From: Enterococcus dongliensis
GTDB taxonomy: Bacteria; Bacillota; Bacilli; Lactobacillales; Enterococcaceae
Reading direction: 5' to 3'
DNA: 64,000 nucleotides
Assembly: GCF_005405225.1 (NCBI RefSeq)
Contig: NZ_BJDQ01000003.1
Coordinates: 123,161 to 187,160, forward strand
Part shown: piece by piece, positions 21,079-29,547 of the stretch
Position numbering within the stretch: position 1 is the first letter of the stretch
Layout of the letters: each line of letters begins with the position of its first letter
Notes under the pieces: model-generated
The model's input: only the letters and a program-made list of their open reading frames with translations
Databases searched by the model: none
Told to the model about the DNA's origin: nothing
Made by a program: the position numbers and the translations under genes

Positions 21079-21225
21079 ATGGGACTAAAATTTGAAAAAA
21101 CCGATGACTTGGATAAATTATTTGAATCTTTTGTAGTTGATCCGGATAAAGATGTACAGAAAAATGAGGATATTCAAAAATTCTTAAAACCAAAGGTAGA
21201 ACCAACTGACAAAAAAAAGGACTGA
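21079..21225 (+). CDS. SPJ_0845 family small protein, 48 residues
   Basis: ATG at 21079 preceded by TTGGAGGTG; a TATAAT-like -10 lies about 35 bases upstream. The short acidic/basic protein begins MGLKFEKTDDLDKLFESF and resembles the small SPJ_0845 family of streptococci and enterococci, whose function is unknown to me. It is alone on the plus strand between divergent and convergent neighbours. Its stop codon is inside the terminator shared with engB. Confidence 0.7.
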   Translation: MGLKFEKTDDLDKLFESFVVDPDKDVQKNEDIQKFLKPKVEPTDKKKD

Positions 21226-21245
21226 GCTTATGCTCAGTCCTTTTT
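21214..21245 (+). terminator. Bidirectional terminator shared by the 48-residue protein gene and engB
   Basis: AAAGGACTGAGC/GCTCAGTCCTTT stem with T-runs on both strands. The stop codon of the plus-strand gene (21223-21225) is in the left arm and that of engB (21234-21236) in the right arm, so both coding regions end within the hairpin. Confidence 0.88.
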
Positions 21246-21824
21246 GATTGCCGCTTCAATCGCCTGCCACGCCTCTTCTTTTCCTTTTTTCGTTTCAGAT
21301 GAAAAGAGAACGAAGGTATCGTTTGGATCAAAATCCAATTTTTTCTTAATCGCACTTGTGTGTTTGTTCCATTTTCCACGAGGGATCTTATCCGCCTTAG
21401 TTGCAACCACGATCACAGGGATATTATAATATTTCAAAAATTCATACATCTGGATATCTTCTTTACTAGGATCGTGTCGAAGATCCACCAACGAGACGAC
21501 TGCACGCAATTGCTTACGCGTAGTGATATAAGTCTCAATCATTTCTCCCCATTTAGCCCGCTCAGTCTTAGATACTTTCGCGTAGCCATATCCAGGTACA
21601 TCGACAAAATGTAACGCATTTTCGATTAGATAAAAATTCAATGTCTGAGTTTTTCCGGGTTTTCCTGATGTTCGTGCCAGATTTTTACGATCAATTAATG
21701 TATTGATAAAAGAAGATTTTCCAACATTTGATCGGCCAGCTAAGGCAATCTCAGGCAATTCTGTTTCCGGATATTGTTTAGGTGAGACCGCGCTGATGAC
21801 GATCTCTGCATTGTGCACTTTCAT
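21234..21824 (-). CDS. engB: Ribosome biogenesis GTP-binding protein EngB (YsxC/YihA)
   Basis: 196 residues from the ATG at 21822-21824 ([13 protein letters not shown]), behind GAAAGGCGTG; a 10-codon extension is unsupported. G-protein motifs: [12 protein letters not shown] (G1), [10 protein letters not shown] (G3), and VATKADKI (G4). The TrmE-Era-EngA-EngB family member helps 50S ribosome assembly and is usually essential. It follows clpX in the same direction, as in many Firmicutes, although a terminator (21840-21870) stands between them. Confidence 0.95.
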   Translation of the reverse strand: MKVHNAEIVISAVSPKQYPETELPEIALAGRSNVGKSSFINTLIDRKNLARTSGKPGKTQTLNFYLIENALHFVDVPGYGYAKVSKTERAKWGEMIETYITTRKQLRAVVSLVDLRHDPSKEDIQMYEFLKYYNIPVIVVATKADKIPRGKWNKHTSAIKKKLDFDPNDTFVLFSSETKKGKEEAWQAIEAAIKKD

Positions 21825-21839
21825 TCTTTCACGCCTTTC

Positions 21840-21870
21840 AAAAAGGGTCCACAAATTACTTTGTGAACCC
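21840..21870 (-). terminator. Intrinsic terminator after clpX
   Basis: Minus strand GGGTTCACAAA/TTTGTGGACCC stem, one mismatch, followed by TTTTT. It lies between clpX and engB; with a short gap before engB, partial readthrough is likely to supply engB mRNA. Confidence 0.8.
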
Positions 21871-21877
21871 TCATTTG

Positions 21878-23134
21878 CTAACCTGCTTTTTTCGTGTCGC
21901 TATGATACTCGATTATTGGTTTTCCTGATCCTTCAACAGAATCTTTTGTAACGATTACTTTTTTGATTGATTCGTCTGAAGGTATATCGAACATGACATC
22001 CATCATGACGTCTTCGATGATCGACCGCAAACCGCGTGCGCCTGTATTACGAGCAATAGCTTTGTCGGCGATTGCATTCAACGCATCCTCATCAAACGTT
22101 AGCTCTGTCTCATCATAAGAAAGTAATTTTTGATACTGCTTAACCAACGCATTTTTAGGTTCAGTCAAAATACGAACCAAATCTTCTGTCGTTAGTTTTT
22201 CTAACGCTGTCGTCACTGGCAAACGTCCGATAAATTCTGGAATCAAACCGAATTTCAATAAGTCTTCTGGAATGATCTGTTGCATAATACTTTCATCATC
22301 TGCAATTTTTTTATTATTGGTCCCAAAACCAATCGTTTTTTCTCCTAGTCGGTTTTTAACGATTGCTTCGATGCCATCAAATGCCCCGCCAACGATGAAC
22401 AAAATATTGGTTGTATCGATTTGAATAAATTCTTGGTGTGGATGTTTGCGGCCGCCCTGCGGTGGAACGCTAGCAACAGTCCCTTCAAGAATTTTAAGCA
22501 ATGCTTGTTGGACACCTTCACCTGACACATCACGCGTAATTGAGACATTCTCACTCTTACGGGTAATCTTATCAATTTCATCAATGTAGATGATTCCTTT
22601 TTCAGCACGTTCAACATTATAATCTGCTGCTTGTAATAGCTTTAATAGGATATTCTCTACATCTTCACCGACATACCCCGCTTCGGTTAAACTAGTAGCA
22701 TCTGCGATTGCAAATGGTACATTTAGCGTTCTAGCCAAAGTTTGTGCCAAGAAAGTTTTCCCTGAACCTGTTGGTCCAATCAAACAAATGTTACTCTTTT
22801 GCAATTCAACTTCATCTATCTCATCTGCTTCAGCATTCACTCGTTTATAATGGTTGTACACCGCAACTGATAACGCTTTTTTAGCACGGTCTTGCCCAAT
22901 CACATATTGGTTTAGTACATCTAATAATTCTTTGGGTTTTGGTACATCAATAAACTCACGAATCGCTTCTTCATGAAATTCTTCATCTATGATCTCTTTA
23001 CAAAGGTCAATACATTCATTACAAATATAAACTCCGGGACCCGCGACAACTTTTTTTACTTCTTCTTGGGTCTTTCCACAAAATGAACAGCGGACTGTTT
23101 CACCTGCGCCTGTGCTTTCATACATGGTTTTCAC
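21878..23134 (-). CDS. clpX: ATP-dependent Clp protease ATP-binding subunit ClpX
   Basis: 418 residues, typical length. The N-terminal zinc-binding domain has CSFCGK and CNECIDLC; the AAA+ domain has Walker A GPTGSGKT, Walker [11 protein letters not shown] and the pore-loop region GYVGEDVE; the IGF loop for ClpP docking is present (KTIGFGTNN). ClpX unfolds substrates and feeds them to ClpP. The start is the ATG with AGAGGTG upstream. Confidence 0.97.
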   Translation of the reverse strand: MKTMYESTGAGETVRCSFCGKTQEEVKKVVAGPGVYICNECIDLCKEIIDEEFHEEAIREFIDVPKPKELLDVLNQYVIGQDRAKKALSVAVYNHYKRVNAEADEIDEVELQKSNICLIGPTGSGKTFLAQTLARTLNVPFAIADATSLTEAGYVGEDVENILLKLLQAADYNVERAEKGIIYIDEIDKITRKSENVSITRDVSGEGVQQALLKILEGTVASVPPQGGRKHPHQEFIQIDTTNILFIVGGAFDGIEAIVKNRLGEKTIGFGTNNKKIADDESIMQQIIPEDLLKFGLIPEFIGRLPVTTALEKLTTEDLVRILTEPKNALVKQYQKLLSYDETELTFDEDALNAIADKAIARNTGARGLRSIIEDVMMDVMFDIPSDESIKKVIVTKDSVEGSGKPIIEYHSDTKKAG

Positions 23135-23182
23135 CTCTTGTTTCTTTCTCTACAAGTGTTTCCACGATTGCAGTCTTTATCT

Positions 23183-23210
23183 ATAATAACACAAAGCCTT
23201 GAAAAGACAA
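23183..23210 (-). promoter_or_regulatory. Predicted clpX promoter
   Basis: Minus strand: -35 TTGTCT (23205-23210), 16-bp spacer, -10 TATTAT (23183-23188) with an upstream TG dinucleotide (extended -10). I see no CtsR-like direct repeat nearby. Confidence 0.5.
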
Positions 23211-23245
23211 AGAATCCAAGAAAATTTAAAAAGAATTTCTAAAGA

Positions 23246-23277
23246 AAAAAGTTCTCGAAAAATCGAGAACTTTTTGT
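23246..23277. terminator. Terminator between clpX upstream region and the muramidase gene
   Basis: AAAGTTCTCGA/TCGAGAACTTT with T-rich flanks on both strands. It lies directly after the ancestral stop of the muramidase gene (23278-23280), so it marks the original 3' end of that gene. Confidence 0.85.
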
Positions 23278-23445
23278 CTATTTTGCGTACCAAGCCAATC
23301 CCTCATAACGCCAACCATGTTTAACTAAATTATTCTTTTCATTGGTATTGAGCGTATAATGATGGGCTCCTGCTTTGGCATTGGGATTATATAAGCGATG
23401 CAGTTTATTCGAGCCACCTGAATACCAAGAGATTCCTTCATAACG
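23278..23445 (-). pseudogene. Orphaned 3' end of the muramidase gene beyond an in-frame amber codon
   Basis: After the TAG at 23446-23448 the same frame continues for 55 codons to a second stop at 23278-23280, which is followed at once by a terminator. The translated tail finishes the second C-terminal repeat (RYEGISWYSGG) and encodes a third (LHRLYNPNA...HHYTLNTNEKNNLVKHGWRYEGLAWY). The TAG stands exactly where the other repeats have the tryptophan of HGW(K/R)YEG, so a single TGG to TAG change explains it. Confidence 0.8.
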
Positions 23446-23664
23446 CTAGCCTTTTTTGACTAGATTGTCTTTTTCATATGAATTCAATGTGTAATGATGA
23501 TCTCCTGCATTTGGATTATACAAGCGATAAACTGGATTACCTGATGTCGGCCCATTCCAGCCAATCCCTTCATACTTCCAACCGTGCTTGACTAAATTAT
23601 TCTTTTCAGCAACATTTTGTGTGTAAAAATGTTCGCCGCTGTTGGGATTATACAAGCGATGCAT
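23281..23664 (-). repeat. Three tandem copies of a roughly 42-codon DUF5648-type repeat
   Basis: Copies at about 23533-23664, 23404-23532 and 23281-23403 share RLYNPN-x-HxYT-x-EK-NLVK-GW-YEG. The first two are spaced by the linker GPTSGNP, and the third has a two-residue insertion (NAKAGAHHYT). The amber codon is in the second copy. Confidence 0.8.
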
Positions 23665-24627
23665 CTGGACACTCGTCGTCGGTGTCGTTACTGGATTGCT
23701 GAATATCCCCGTGTAATCGGCATTAATATCGAAGGTCCCATTGATTCCAGGAAATGACAAGCGTGAAGACCATTGCCAAGAACCATATTGTGTATAGAGA
23801 TTTGTAGTTGAAAGATTGTATGGATAAGCCGCTACCCAAATATTTTTATTTCCAATCGTTCCTGCATTGATCCGTCCAGATGTTAACCAACTTAACCCGA
23901 TATAATGCCGAACGTTTCCATACCCTAGAGCTTTTAACCGATTTTCAAAAGCTTTTGAGTTGTTTGTATGATTGCCTTTACCAAGAATCTGTGGTTCTTC
24001 TATATCGTTGACCAACACTGTGCTGTTGCTGAGTCCAAATCTTTTGGCAGCAGCAGCAAAATAATTCGCTTCTGCGATTGCCTGTGCATCACTAGTAAAC
24101 CAACTATAATGATAAGCAGAAACTTTCATTCCAGCGGCCTTAGCATTATTAATCTGCTCTTGAGCATTGGGATTTGTATAGCTTGTAGCTTCGGTTAACT
24201 TAACGACAACTCCTGTGATTCCATAACTCTTCATTTTTTGGAAATTTGCGACAGAAATTGTTCCGTTATGAGAAGAGATATCAATGAAATTTTTACTCGG
24301 TGTATTTGTGTTTGTCACAGAAACTGCTGGTAGTGCCGAATATAATTGCAGTGTGGGATAAAGATCTGAACGTCCGCTTGGCAAAGACATCGTCCCGTCA
24401 GCAGTCTCCATTTGTGTTTGCGGAATAGCTTCTTCTGCACTTTCTGTCTGTTCTGTTGTTTCTGCTGTTATTTGTTCGGCTGCCGAGCTGTCAACAGTTT
24501 CCTCGCTAGTAACTGCTGTCGTTACTGTTTGTTCAAGGTTTCCTTGACTTTCTTCTGCTAACACCGTTGTAGCGTAACTTAAACTTAAAATCGTTAAAAA
24601 GCTTAGTCCTAAAATTTTTTTCTTCAT
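23446..24627 (-). CDS. Secreted GH25 muramidase with C-terminal DUF5648 repeats, truncated by an amber codon
   Basis: 393 residues from the ATG at 24625-24627, behind AAGGAGGAG. A signal peptide (MKKKILGLSFLTILSLSYA...LAE) is followed by a Thr/Ser/Glu-rich linker to about residue 85, then a GH25 lysozyme domain (about 105-315) with the expected acidic residues in FIDISSHNG and VNDIEEP, and SYHYSW-like core elements. The C-terminal part has tandem RLYNPN...HFYT...NLVKHGW(K)YEGIGW repeats of the DUF5648 type, probably binding the cell surface. It should cut between MurNAc and GlcNAc. The stop at 23446 breaks the second repeat; the intact form would have about 449 residues. The catalytic domain is complete, so activity may remain. 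Confidence 0.85.
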   Translation of the reverse strand: MKKKILGLSFLTILSLSYATTVLAEESQGNLEQTVTTAVTSEETVDSSAAEQITAETTEQTESAEEAIPQTQMETADGTMSLPSGRSDLYPTLQLYSALPAVSVTNTNTPSKNFIDISSHNGTISVANFQKMKSYGITGVVVKLTEATSYTNPNAQEQINNAKAAGMKVSAYHYSWFTSDAQAIAEANYFAAAAKRFGLSNSTVLVNDIEEPQILGKGNHTNNSKAFENRLKALGYGNVRHYIGLSWLTSGRINAGTIGNKNIWVAAYPYNLSTTNLYTQYGSWQWSSRLSFPGINGTFDINADYTGIFSNPVTTPTTSVQMHRLYNPNSGEHFYTQNVAEKNNLVKHGWKYEGIGWNGPTSGNPVYRLYNPNAGDHHYTLNSYEKDNLVKKG

Positions 24628-24780
24628 ATTCTCCTCCTTATTATTCAAAAATATTAACTATGAATTATATTTTTTATTCATTTACTTTTACCATTAGTTT
24701 AATAATACCAAATTTAATCATTTATTTGAAGTTTTTTCGTTATATTAAACCAAAAAAAGCATATATTTTATCTCTGAACA

Positions 24781-24818
24781 CAAAAAATATGTAGTACGAA
24801 TTTCGTACTACATACTTA
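24781..24818 (-). terminator. Intrinsic terminator after trigger factor gene
   Basis: Minus strand ATGTAGTACGAA/TTCGTACTACAT stem followed by TTTTTT, about 50 bases past the tig stop. Confidence 0.82.
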
Positions 24819-24865
24819 ACGTCAACTTATCAGGTTCCATTTCATCAAAGGAACGGCTCGGTGAC

Positions 24866-26149
24866 TTATTTTTCTACAGCTGTTCCAGTTACTAGCTCAA
24901 CTGCTTTTTTCATTTTGATGTCATGTTCTAACATATCTTCTGTTAGGACACGGCGGATTTGTTCTTCTGGCATTTGATACATGTCAGCTAATTCTTTGAT
25001 TTCTTTTGCGATGTCTTCTTCAGAAGCTTCGATTTTTTCTGCTTCAACGATTGATTCCATCACTAAGTTTGTTTTCACACGGTTTTCAGCTTCGCCTTCA
25101 AATTGTGTATGAAGATCTTCTTCTGTTGAACCAGTTAATTGATAGTACATTTCTGGAGAGATTCCTTGACGTTGCATGTTGTTTAGGAATTCATCCATTG
25201 AACGATGTACTTCATCATGAACCATTACATGTGGAAGCTCAACGATTTCTGCATTTTCTACTGCTTGTTTGATTGCTGCTTCGTCTTTAGCTTCTTTGCC
25301 AGCTTCTTCTTTTTGTTTTGTTAATTCATCACGATATTTTGCTTTTAATTCATCCAAAGAATTTACTTCTTCATCAACATCTTTTGCAAAATCATCATCT
25401 AATTCAGGTAATTCTTTTGCTTTTACTTCATGGATCGTTACTTTAAAGATTGCTTCTTTACCAGCTAAATCTTCTGCTTGATAATCTTCTGGGAAAGTAA
25501 CTGTTACGTCTAAACTTTCGCCAGCTTTATGTCCAACTAATTGTTCTTCAAAACCAGGAATGAATGAACCAGAACCTAATTCAAGTGAGTAGTTTTCGCC
25601 TTTGCCGCCTTCGAATGCTTCATCGCCGACAAAACCTTCAAAATCAATGACTGTTGTGTCGCCATTTTCAGCTGCTTCATCTTCTTTGATCACTAATTCA
25701 GCTTGAGATTCTTGTTCTGATTTCAAACGAGCATCTACATCAGCATCAGTTACTTCTACGTCTTGTTTAGGAACTTCTAATTCTTTGTAGTCGCCTAATT
25801 TTACTTCAGGTTTGACAGTCACTTCAGCTTTGATTACCCAAGCTTCGCCTTTTTCCATACTGTCTACATCAATTTTTGGTTGAGAGACTGGATCGATGCC
25901 AGCTTCTTTTACAGCTGCTTCATAAGCTGTTGGCAATACGTCATTTAGAGCATCTTCATACAAAGCTTCTTCCCCATACATCCGATTAAATACTTGGCGA
26001 GAGACTTTACCTTTACGGAAGCCAGGTACATTAAGATTTTTTTTCACTTTGTTGAATGCATTGGTTAATCCTTTTTGAATCTCAGTTTGTTCAATTGAAA
26101 ATGTTAACACACCATCATTGGTGCCTGTTTTTTCAAAATTTACAGTCAC
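24866..26149 (-). CDS. tig: Trigger factor
   Basis: 427 residues. The start is GTG at 26147-26149, with GGAGGG 7 bases upstream. The N-terminal ribosome-binding domain contains the signature [15 protein letters not shown] (family FRxGxxP region, here without the proline), the middle PPIase domain has [20 protein letters not shown], and a long helical acidic C-terminal chaperone domain follows. It holds nascent chains at the ribosome exit tunnel. Gene order tig-(gap)-clpX-engB is the usual Firmicute one, here with the muramidase gene inserted between tig and clpX. Confidence 0.96.
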   Translation of the reverse strand: MTVNFEKTGTNDGVLTFSIEQTEIQKGLTNAFNKVKKNLNVPGFRKGKVSRQVFNRMYGEEALYEDALNDVLPTAYEAAVKEAGIDPVSQPKIDVDSMEKGEAWVIKAEVTVKPEVKLGDYKELEVPKQDVEVTDADVDARLKSEQESQAELVIKEDEAAENGDTTVIDFEGFVGDEAFEGGKGENYSLELGSGSFIPGFEEQLVGHKAGESLDVTVTFPEDYQAEDLAGKEAIFKVTIHEVKAKELPELDDDFAKDVDEEVNSLDELKAKYRDELTKQKEEAGKEAKDEAAIKQAVENAEIVELPHVMVHDEVHRSMDEFLNNMQRQGISPEMYYQLTGSTEEDLHTQFEGEAENRVKTNLVMESIVEAEKIEASEEDIAKEIKELADMYQMPEEQIRRVLTEDMLEHDIKMKKAVELVTGTAVEK

Positions 26150-26197
26150 GTTTGTTCCCTCCGAATACTAATATACTTGCATTTTGCATACCATTAA

Positions 26198-26226
26198 ATA
26201 TTACACTACTGATTGTGAAATGTAAA
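26198..26226 (-). promoter_or_regulatory. Predicted tig promoter
   Basis: Minus strand: -35 TTTACA (26221-26226), 17-bp spacer, -10 TAATAT (26198-26203). Confidence 0.55.
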
Positions 26227-26252
26227 TATAAAGCTTTTGTTCTCGGTATTTT

Positions 26253-27176
26253 TTAATGGTAATCAATCATCAGCCGTTTGATTGTTTCACGAATCTCTTC
26301 AACATTTTTATCCAGGGATTCGGCTTGATTCAAATACTCAGATAAATAACTGGCAATCCACGCTTCTGGTTTCAAATAAGAATTTTGTAGCGGATATAAA
26401 AAAGCCATTTCTAATTTGACTTGTTCTAAGATATTTGCCAAAAAAACTGGATCCTCATCTTCTAACCGTTCAGCTAAGCCTGCTTCGATTTTATTTTGCA
26501 ACCCTTCTGAAAAATCTATTTCCGTTGGTGATAGCTCCACAATCTCAGCTTGAATCGTTAAGTAGCGGACTTTATCCACTGTCCCTATACGTGCCAAACT
26601 TTCAAATAAATAACTACGAACTAGCGGTGCTACTTTAGGATCAACCATAAAATTTTCTGCCAGCACTCTAAGGCGCTCTTCCGGAAGCTGTTTGACTGTA
26701 CGAACGAGCAGCAACTGCTCCATCGTAGATACTTTTGGTAATTGACGAAGCTGTACTTCCAGTTGTTTCAGCATAGTTTGTTGTTGTCTTTGGTGGAACA
26801 ACTCTTGATCATCAATCCGCATCAACCAACGGTCATTTTGTTCTTCAGTCAATGATTTAGTTTTTTTTGCCCGCCATAAAAATTCTCGTGCGACAAAAAA
26901 ACGTTTAGCTGACGTTTGGACTTGCAAGTACAAATCGACCGTCTCTGCTGACTCAAGATAACTCTCACTAGCTTCGTTCGCGTATTCTAGGGCTTCAGTA
27001 ACTTTCCCTTGTTCTAATGCTAAACTTACGATCAATCGATTCAATTTCGCCGAAGGATTCTTTTGATAAGCTAATTGATAATTGACTAAGGCTTGCAGAT
27101 AATCACCTGAAGAAAAGGCTTCTTCTGCCAGTGCTAAATAATAATGATCATTATTAGGAAATTCTATCGGATTCAT
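26253..27176 (-). CDS. TPR-like helical repeat protein
   Basis: 307 residues; the ATG overlaps the stop of the RDD gene by 4 bases. The first third shows two TPR-like helix pairs (YYLALAEEAFSSGDYLQALVNYQLAYQKNPSAK and LALEQGKVTEALEYANEA), the rest is helical and acidic without recognised motif. No signal or membrane segment, so cytoplasmic. Such proteins act as scaffolds; the partner is unknown. Context: last gene after sppA and the RDD membrane protein gene. Confidence 0.65.
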   Translation of the reverse strand: MNPIEFPNNDHYYLALAEEAFSSGDYLQALVNYQLAYQKNPSAKLNRLIVSLALEQGKVTEALEYANEASESYLESAETVDLYLQVQTSAKRFFVAREFLWRAKKTKSLTEEQNDRWLMRIDDQELFHQRQQQTMLKQLEVQLRQLPKVSTMEQLLLVRTVKQLPEERLRVLAENFMVDPKVAPLVRSYLFESLARIGTVDKVRYLTIQAEIVELSPTEIDFSEGLQNKIEAGLAERLEDEDPVFLANILEQVKLEMAFLYPLQNSYLKPEAWIASYLSEYLNQAESLDKNVEEIRETIKRLMIDYH

Positions 27177-27718
27177 AATTGACTAAAATCCTCTCTAGCT
27201 GCTAATAGATTTATTGTTACTACACTAGTATCGGAAAAATAATCACCAATGTGTTGTTTGTTCGCTGTAAAAATCGTTACGAGGTACCCTAGCATAAAAA
27301 ATGAGCCCCGCAGAACAAAACGACAAGCCCCTTCTCGAACAAGAACCGTTTGCCAGCTTAATTTTTCTTCATTAAAACAAACAACTTGAATCCCAAAAGC
27401 CATCTTTCCAATCGTTTGTCCATGATTCAACTTTGTCAACAAAATAAAATACGCTAAATAAATAACTACACTTAATGATCCATAGACACTTATTAATCCC
27501 GCATCTTTCGGCCACTCCATTAAATTTGCAGGCAGCCCCAACAAAATTCCTGTCACTGCTGAGATACACAATAAATCCAACAAGTAGGCAAATAGACGTA
27601 TCCAAAAACCGGCATAAAAATAATCCGGGTACTGATGAAATTGTGGACGCTTCTTTTTTTTATTCAGTAACTGTGTTACAGGTCCTACAGCTGGTTTTTG
27701 CTGGATTTCTTCTTTCAT
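27173..27718 (-). CDS. RDD family membrane protein
   Basis: 181 residues. The RDD domain is visible: an initial FWIRLFAYLLDLLC segment with the Arg and Asp, three or four hydrophobic helices, and GQTIGKMAFGIQVV before the last pair. Some RDD proteins act in Na+/H+ exchange, but most are uncharacterised. Its ribosome site GGAGGTGAG is formed by the last codons (Gly-Gly-Glu) of sppA, so its translation should be coupled to that of sppA. Confidence 0.82.
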   Translation of the reverse strand: MKEEIQQKPAVGPVTQLLNKKKKRPQFHQYPDYFYAGFWIRLFAYLLDLLCISAVTGILLGLPANLMEWPKDAGLISVYGSLSVVIYLAYFILLTKLNHGQTIGKMAFGIQVVCFNEEKLSWQTVLVREGACRFVLRGSFFMLGYLVTIFTANKQHIGDYFSDTSVVTINLLAAREDFSQL

Positions 27719-27720
27719 GT

Positions 27721-28749
27721 CTACTCACCTCCATAAAGATACATTGCTTTAGGCGCTTGAGGGGTGCCAACACTTTCAACGATATTTCTGACCAATTCTT
27801 CCTGTGAAGGTTTGATTCCTTGAAGTTCTGCTAAACTGTTTCCTAGCCAAGTATTCATGAAATTAGTTGCACCACTTGTATAGGACACGACTTTTGCATC
27901 ACTTAGATCTTTATCTTTCTTCAATGCTCGCAATGCTTGATCAGGATACCCGATTTCATCCACTAGACCATTTTCCAGCGCTTGTGTCCCATCATAGATT
28001 CGTCCATCAGCTAATTTACGTACGTTTTCTTCATCCATATTGCGTCCCTCAGCAACATTTTTAACAAAACGACCATACATACTATCCACAAAACCTTGCA
28101 GCACTTCTTTGTCTTCCTTCGTTTGAGGTCGAGAGGAAGAACCGATATCTTTTAATGCCCCGCTCTTGATTGTCGTATCACTGATTCCAAGCTTTTCCAT
28201 CAAACCAGAATAATTCATGCTAGACATAATCACACCGATTGAACCGGTCATCGTATCTTTAGTAGCGTAAATCCGATCTGAATTAGCCGCAATGTAATAA
28301 CCGCCACTAGCTGCTTGGCTTTCCATCGAAGTATAAATAGGAATTTTTTTTGTTTTTTGGAGCTCTTTTAGTGCACGAGTGATTTCTGCCGTTTCATAGA
28401 CCGCTCCTCCTGGAGAATTGATTTCTAACAAAATTCCTTTGACCTGTGAGTCTTTTTTGATCTTTGCTAATTGCTTCATAAATAATTCATGGTTGTAGCC
28501 GCCACTAGCGAATAACCCGCTGGATCCATCGTCAATAATGGCTCCTTCGACTGTTAGTTTGACAATTTTTTCATTAGTTGAACCGGCTTCTTCAGTTTTT
28601 TCTTGTATGCCATTTGTGCCATACAACAACTCATTGACTTGACTAAGTTCTTTTTTTTCGTCATTTTTACTGCTGATAGCAGATGATACCACTGATAAAA
28701 TCAATACTATCGCCGCAATCCCAATAGCTACCCAGCGTCTCTTGTTCAT
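27721..28749 (-). CDS. sppA: Signal peptide peptidase SppA (S49 family)
   Basis: 342 residues from an ATG with GGAGGG upstream. One N-terminal transmembrane anchor (VAIGIAAIVLILSVVSSAI) is followed by an extracellular S49 protease domain with INSPGGAVYETAEI, the nucleophile serine in MESQAASGGYYIA, and TGSIGVIM; the catalytic lysine is probably in TTIKSGALKDIGS. It cleaves leftover signal peptides in the membrane. It heads the sppA-RDD-TPR group; the 95-residue hypothetical gene lies just upstream. Confidence 0.92.
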   Translation of the reverse strand: MNKRRWVAIGIAAIVLILSVVSSAISSKNDEKKELSQVNELLYGTNGIQEKTEEAGSTNEKIVKLTVEGAIIDDGSSGLFASGGYNHELFMKQLAKIKKDSQVKGILLEINSPGGAVYETAEITRALKELQKTKKIPIYTSMESQAASGGYYIAANSDRIYATKDTMTGSIGVIMSSMNYSGLMEKLGISDTTIKSGALKDIGSSSRPQTKEDKEVLQGFVDSMYGRFVKNVAEGRNMDEENVRKLADGRIYDGTQALENGLVDEIGYPDQALRALKKDKDLSDAKVVSYTSGATNFMNTWLGNSLAELQGIKPSQEELVRNIVESVGTPQAPKAMYLYGGE

Positions 28750-28791
28750 GTTTTCCCTCCTAATCTTTTAAAACAGGTCTAATTTTCAATT

Positions 28792-29079
28792 TTAATACAA
28801 ATTGCGAATCACCAATACTTTTTCTACTGGGCCTTCACCTTTCATTTTTTCCGCTTTTTCTAATAGAGAGTACCCGCCAAATAATTCATGGGTTAAAGGA
28901 TCTTCTATTTTAAACGCTTGTGCTTCTTCAATACTCAAAGCATCCGGATTGATCTCTTGAATGCTGTCCCAACCGGTATCTAAAAATATTTTAGTATCAT
29001 TGGTGATTTCTGAATCATCTGTAAACTGCGCTAAAAATTTGCGCAATTCCCCGACTGTCAGATTTTCTGGTTGATTCAT
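28792..29079 (-). CDS. Hypothetical acidic protein, 95 residues
   Basis: ATG at 29077-29079 with GAGGAGG upstream. Acidic, soluble, with no signal peptide: the start NLTVGELRKFLAQFTDDSEI and the later DPDALSIEEAQAF-like segment look helical, and the end (VEKVLVIRNLY) looks like a beta strand. The opening resembles small proteins beginning TVGELRKxLxxFPDD, found in phage and bacterial hypothetical proteins, but I cannot assign a function. Same strand as sppA, 43 bases upstream of it. Confidence 0.6.
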   Translation of the reverse strand: MNQPENLTVGELRKFLAQFTDDSEITNDTKIFLDTGWDSIQEINPDALSIEEAQAFKIEDPLTHELFGGYSLLEKAEKMKGEGPVEKVLVIRNLY

Positions 29080-29300
29080 TTAAATTTCCTCCTCTTTTTT
29101 TGTAACAATTGTTGGTATAGATCCTTCGCTGAACTAACTCGTTCAAACAGCGAGCTCTTCCCGCTACAAAAATATTCTGTAACTAACTACTCTTCTATTC
29201 TACCTTATTCTCCTGCCAGATGAAATGTGAAAGCAAGATAGCCGTCCATATCAATTTCACAAATTACATATATACCAATTAGTTAAAAATAAAAAAATAT
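29080..29300. other. Intergenic stretch upstream of the glmS promoter
   Basis: First part of the 468-base gap. On the minus strand it holds the leader of the 95-residue gene, with a hairpin (TCGC...GAAC/GTTC...GCGA at about 29122-29152) of unknown significance. I see no gene. The rest of the gap is the glmS promoter and ribozyme. Confidence 0.5.
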
Positions 29301-29329
29301 TTGACTAAAACGAAAGTTTATATTATATT
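29301..29329 (+). promoter_or_regulatory. Predicted glmS promoter
   Basis: -35 TTGACT (29301-29306), 17-bp spacer, -10 TATATT (29324-29329). The expected start near 29336 leaves about 45 nt before the ribozyme cleavage site. Confidence 0.7.
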
Positions 29330-29382
29330 AATCCTTGTTTCCGATATTAAAACAAAAAAATCTTAAATGTACCAATAAGATA

Positions 29383-29537
29383 GCGCCAGACCTTTTTTGA
29401 AGGTGACGAGGGAGAAGTTTATCGAAGGATTCGGCGGATGACTTCAGGGTTGCTGTACTCTACAGATCATTACAAATACTTTATAAAAGAACAAAAAATG
29501 ATCAGACAGTTCGGAAACAGATAATGCTAAGAAAGTA
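29383..29537 (+). ncRNA. glmS ribozyme/riboswitch
   Basis: The conserved core is present in order: AGCGCCAGA at the cleavage site (between A29382 and G29383), GGTGACGAGGGAGAAG, TTATCGAAGGATTCGGCGGATG, and the distal stem ending CAGTTCGGAAACAGATAATGCTAAG. The element self-cleaves on binding glucosamine-6-phosphate, which destabilises the glmS mRNA and lowers GlmS production. It sits directly upstream of glmS. The 3' boundary is approximate. Confidence 0.95.
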
Positions 29538-29547
29538 GGAAGACATT

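Noticed and set aside
21017..21406. 129-residue minus-strand frame opposite the 48-residue protein gene and engB
   Set aside because: It is antisense or out of frame with two supported genes and lacks a ribosome site.
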